Assembly: GCA_964019415.1 (NCBI GenBank)
Contig: OZ025887.1
Span: 6,247,950-6,311,949 of the forward strand
Reading direction: 5' to 3'
DNA length: 64,000 nt
From: Ianthella basta
Lineage: Eukaryota; Porifera; Demospongiae; Verongiida; Ianthellidae
The notes beneath the pieces were generated by a model that saw only the letters and a program-made list of their open reading frames with translations, had not been told where the DNA came from and searched no databases. The translations under genes were made by a program, and so were the position numbers. This document shows, one piece after another, positions 57,780 to 64,000 of this stretch. The stretch's first letter is position 1. Each line of letters opens with the position of its first letter.

Positions 57780-59223
57780 TTCATGCAATGAGTGCATGAA
57801 TGTATGTGGTGCTACCCTGTACAGGTACCCCTGGCATGTGGTGTTCACTGGTTTCCGAATCCTGATTGAGTCTGGAGGGATCTTCGATGGCGATTACTTT
57901 GCTACTAATGATGAAGGGCAGTACATTGGCTACCAGTGAGTGTGCTTGTAGTGACATTACACAGTACTAGTTCTATCCCACCTTTTAAGTGACCCTCCCT
58001 TCCCTCCCTCCCTCTCCCCAGGTGGTTCTCTATTGTCCTGTACCTGACCTTCCTCTTTGGTGTGATTGTGGTCCTGCTGAACCTGCTCATTGCCCAGATG
58101 AGTGACACCTACACCAAAATACAGGAAGATGTGGAAGGGACCTTTGCCATTGCAAGGGCCAGAATCATTTCCAGGCTGCAGAAGGGAAAATGGCTGCTTT
58201 GTAAGGAGGTGAGGAACTAGCTTGTGACTTCAGTAAGAAAGATGTAGCTAGATCAACCCCATGCCCAATCATCACCATGATGTAAGGGGGCAACAACATC
58301 ACCGCAAAGGTGTTCCGAGCTTGTGACGTACTACATGCACACACAGGTGTATGCATGAATGTTTGTAGGCATTTGTACAGCTTGACGTGTCCCTTGCCTT
58401 GTTGTATGCAGACATACAGGAAGCGCTACTTCCAGCAGTACATTTGGACAGGTTAGTAATGCTTGTTGTTTGAATTGACCAGTTGTGCAAGTTTGGCTCC
58501 TCTGCTCTCCTCAGAGCTCACAGATGAAGAGCTGAAACAGCAGGAGCAAGAGGAGAAGGCTGAGGAGAGATTTGCGTAAGCTGCTCTGTACTGTTGTTTA
58601 ATCCTTGTGCCTGTGCATGCAGCAGTCTTGTCTGACAGAGCATTGTTAGGTACTGCATGGCATGCAGTTGTTGCCATGCAGACAGATGGAGAGGAGTTAT
58701 GTTGTATATGTATTGCTGTAGCTGTTGTTATCACTGAATGTATTGTTCTCCTTGCATTGGGTACAGGCTGATGGAGCAGAAGATTGATAGGCTTACCGAA
58801 ATGACAACTGAACTCACCAGAAAACTGCTGAAGGATGAGGAGCCTGAAGGAGACACAGCTGACACTGAGGGCAAGCAAGCTGAAGCTGCAGAGGACGTGA
58901 CTGACACTGATAGCTGGGATTTTGACTGGAGTGACACTGATGACGATGACGACGATGATGATGGTGACGTGGATGGCAAAGATGGTGATGATGATGATGA
59001 TGATGATGATAAAGATGAAGATGACAAGGCTGGTGATGGTGACAAGGAAGGTGACAAGGATGATGCTGAAGGTGACGAGGATGATGCTGAAGGTGACAAG
59101 GATGATGCCGAAGGTGACAAGGACGATGCTGAAGGTGACAAGGATGATGCTGAAGGTGACAAGGATGATGATCATGATGAAGATATTGAGGGTGATAGTA
59201 CTGATGGTGATGGTGAAGACTGA
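53992..59223 (+). CDS. TRP-type ankyrin-repeat channel H with acidic tail
   Basis: The spliced model gives 985 residues. Exons: 53992-54219, 54301-54447, 54547-54982, 55208-55520, 55605-55692, 55789-55947, 56017-56090, 56163-56351, 56425-56700, 57495-57686, 57825-57935, 58022-58208, 58412-58451, 58515-58575, 58767-59223. The core is as in the other members: acidic N-terminus, six ankyrin repeats, linker without GR (RRVNC), S1-S6, pore IESGGIFDGDYF, S6 LLNLLIAQMSDTY. The S3-S4 loop is diverged (VGYCALPSLLPNSTNFSLEI). Only one coiled-coil segment (LMEQKIDRLTEMTTELTRKL) follows, then about 120 residues dominated by Asp, Glu, Gly and Lys with repeated EGDKDDA units. The acidic tail could bind Ca2+ or other cations or basic partners (inference). 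Intron 9 carries a DNA transposon. Confidence 0.87.
55995..56014 (+). repeat. Poly-C run of 20 at the acceptor of H intron 6
   Basis: Twenty C bases sit directly before the AG of the acceptor at 56015-56016 and form the polypyrimidine tract. Length may be uncertain in the assembly. Confidence 0.9.
56774..57475 (+). mobile_element. TIR DNA transposon with decayed pogo-like transposase N-terminus
   Basis: Perfect 24-bp inverted ends (TACCGTAATTCGGGAAATTT and so on at 56774-56797, reverse complement at 57452-57475) include a TA at each edge, consistent with TA target duplication as in the Tc1/mariner/pogo group. Subterminal copies of ATTTTCGTGGTT and ACCACGAAAAT add further structure. From 56914, broken by frameshifts, are peptides typical of a pogo-like transposase DNA-binding region: MALVRYLQRTDGLPDPRGSL, GRYASQHGVAAAARDFSRQL, TTVRLIKAAYIREVQWKRS and KRGRPVLLGSGID. 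The catalytic domain is missing, so the element is non-autonomous. Confidence 0.72.
57708..57776 (+). repeat. (AC)n microsatellite in intron 10 of H
   Basis: About 69 bp of pure AC. The equivalent intron of every paralogue has a shorter AC run. Confidence 0.95.
58900..59220 (+). repeat. Coding repeat: Asp-rich tail with 21-nt units
   Basis: GAT-rich codon runs give Asp8 tracts near 58936-59010. From about 59045 to 59170, 21-nt units encode EGDKDDA-like heptapeptides, five to six times. The frame is maintained to the TGA at 59221-59223. Confidence 0.85.
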
Positions 59224-59408
59224 CGAATTGAAGATAGCTAAACCTGTAGCTAACTAGTAGTTGCTCCTATATACTTAGGCAGTGTATAGCTAGCTTTTTT
59301 CATGTATTTACGTATATATTATACGTGATTTTTGTAGGTGAAATTGTACAAACTCCCATTTGAAATTTAGCAATTAGGAATGAATCTGGGTTTTGCGGCT
59401 AGCTAAAA

Positions 59409-64000
<4,592 letters not shown>

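Noticed and set aside
58453-59175. Antisense frames of 240 and 143 codons (Ile/Val/Thr- or Ser/Pro-rich)
   Set aside because: Shadows of the GAT/GAC-rich tail of gene H; low complexity and no homology.

Overview
The window is eukaryotic. Its genes are split into many short exons by small GT-AG introns, codes on both strands, and is rich in CA/GT microsatellites and minisatellites. The protein content (an ankyrin/TRP channel family, a peroxisomal hydroxyacid oxidase and a Tip60-type MYST acetyltransferase) is metazoan. Gene-dense layout, short introns and a decayed transposase of a kind I associate with sponges make a demosponge my best guess. That is inference, since nothing here fixes the species.

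Region by region: about 1-48135 and 53992-59223 hold eight members of one family of ankyrin-repeat, six-transmembrane TRP-type cation channels, here called A to H. A (32-1871) lacks its 5' part. B (3358-9717), C (10945-17119), D (18347-25224), E (28838-34603) and F (35471-41550) lie head-to-tail on the plus strand. G (42801-48135) is inverted. H (53992-59223) lies beyond an unrelated gene. All full-length members share 14 core exons in almost fixed sizes and phases. These encode a conserved N-terminal domain, about six ankyrin repeats, a linker, S1-S6 with a pore loop, and a post-S6 helix. Spliced lengths are multiples of three for all seven full-length members, which supports the models. The core is followed by a variable array of tandem 96-nt or 87-nt phase-symmetric exons, each one coiled-coil segment. 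Counts including the terminal exon are A 5, B 7, C 7, D 10, E 5, F 4, G 6 and H 1. H replaces the array with an Asp/Glu-rich tail.

The B-D part is a recent tandem duplication: positions from about 5036 to 13570 reappear at a constant offset of 7402 bp. Between genes lie decayed pieces of the same family (25.7-28.1 kb, 34.8-35.1 kb, 42.3-42.4 kb) and a dispersed 3'-flank sequence, so the locus shows birth and death of gene copies.

From 49906 to 53563 (minus) is an FMN-dependent 2-hydroxyacid oxidase gene (HAO/glycolate oxidase family) with a C-terminal SRL peroxisomal signal. It has a GC-AG intron, an approximately 850-bp CA repeat in an intron, and a 34-bp tandem duplication in exon 1 that breaks the frame in this assembly. 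It is divergent from H across about 430 bp, a possible bidirectional promoter. From 59409 to the window end is the 5' part of a KAT5/Tip60 gene whose intron 5 is a G-rich minisatellite of about 2.4 kb.

Mobile sequences include a TIR element with TA target duplication and a frameshifted pogo-like transposase N-terminus (intron 9 of H), a small foldback element, and a probable retroposon tail in E. A 200-N assembly gap lies inside the coiled-coil array of D.
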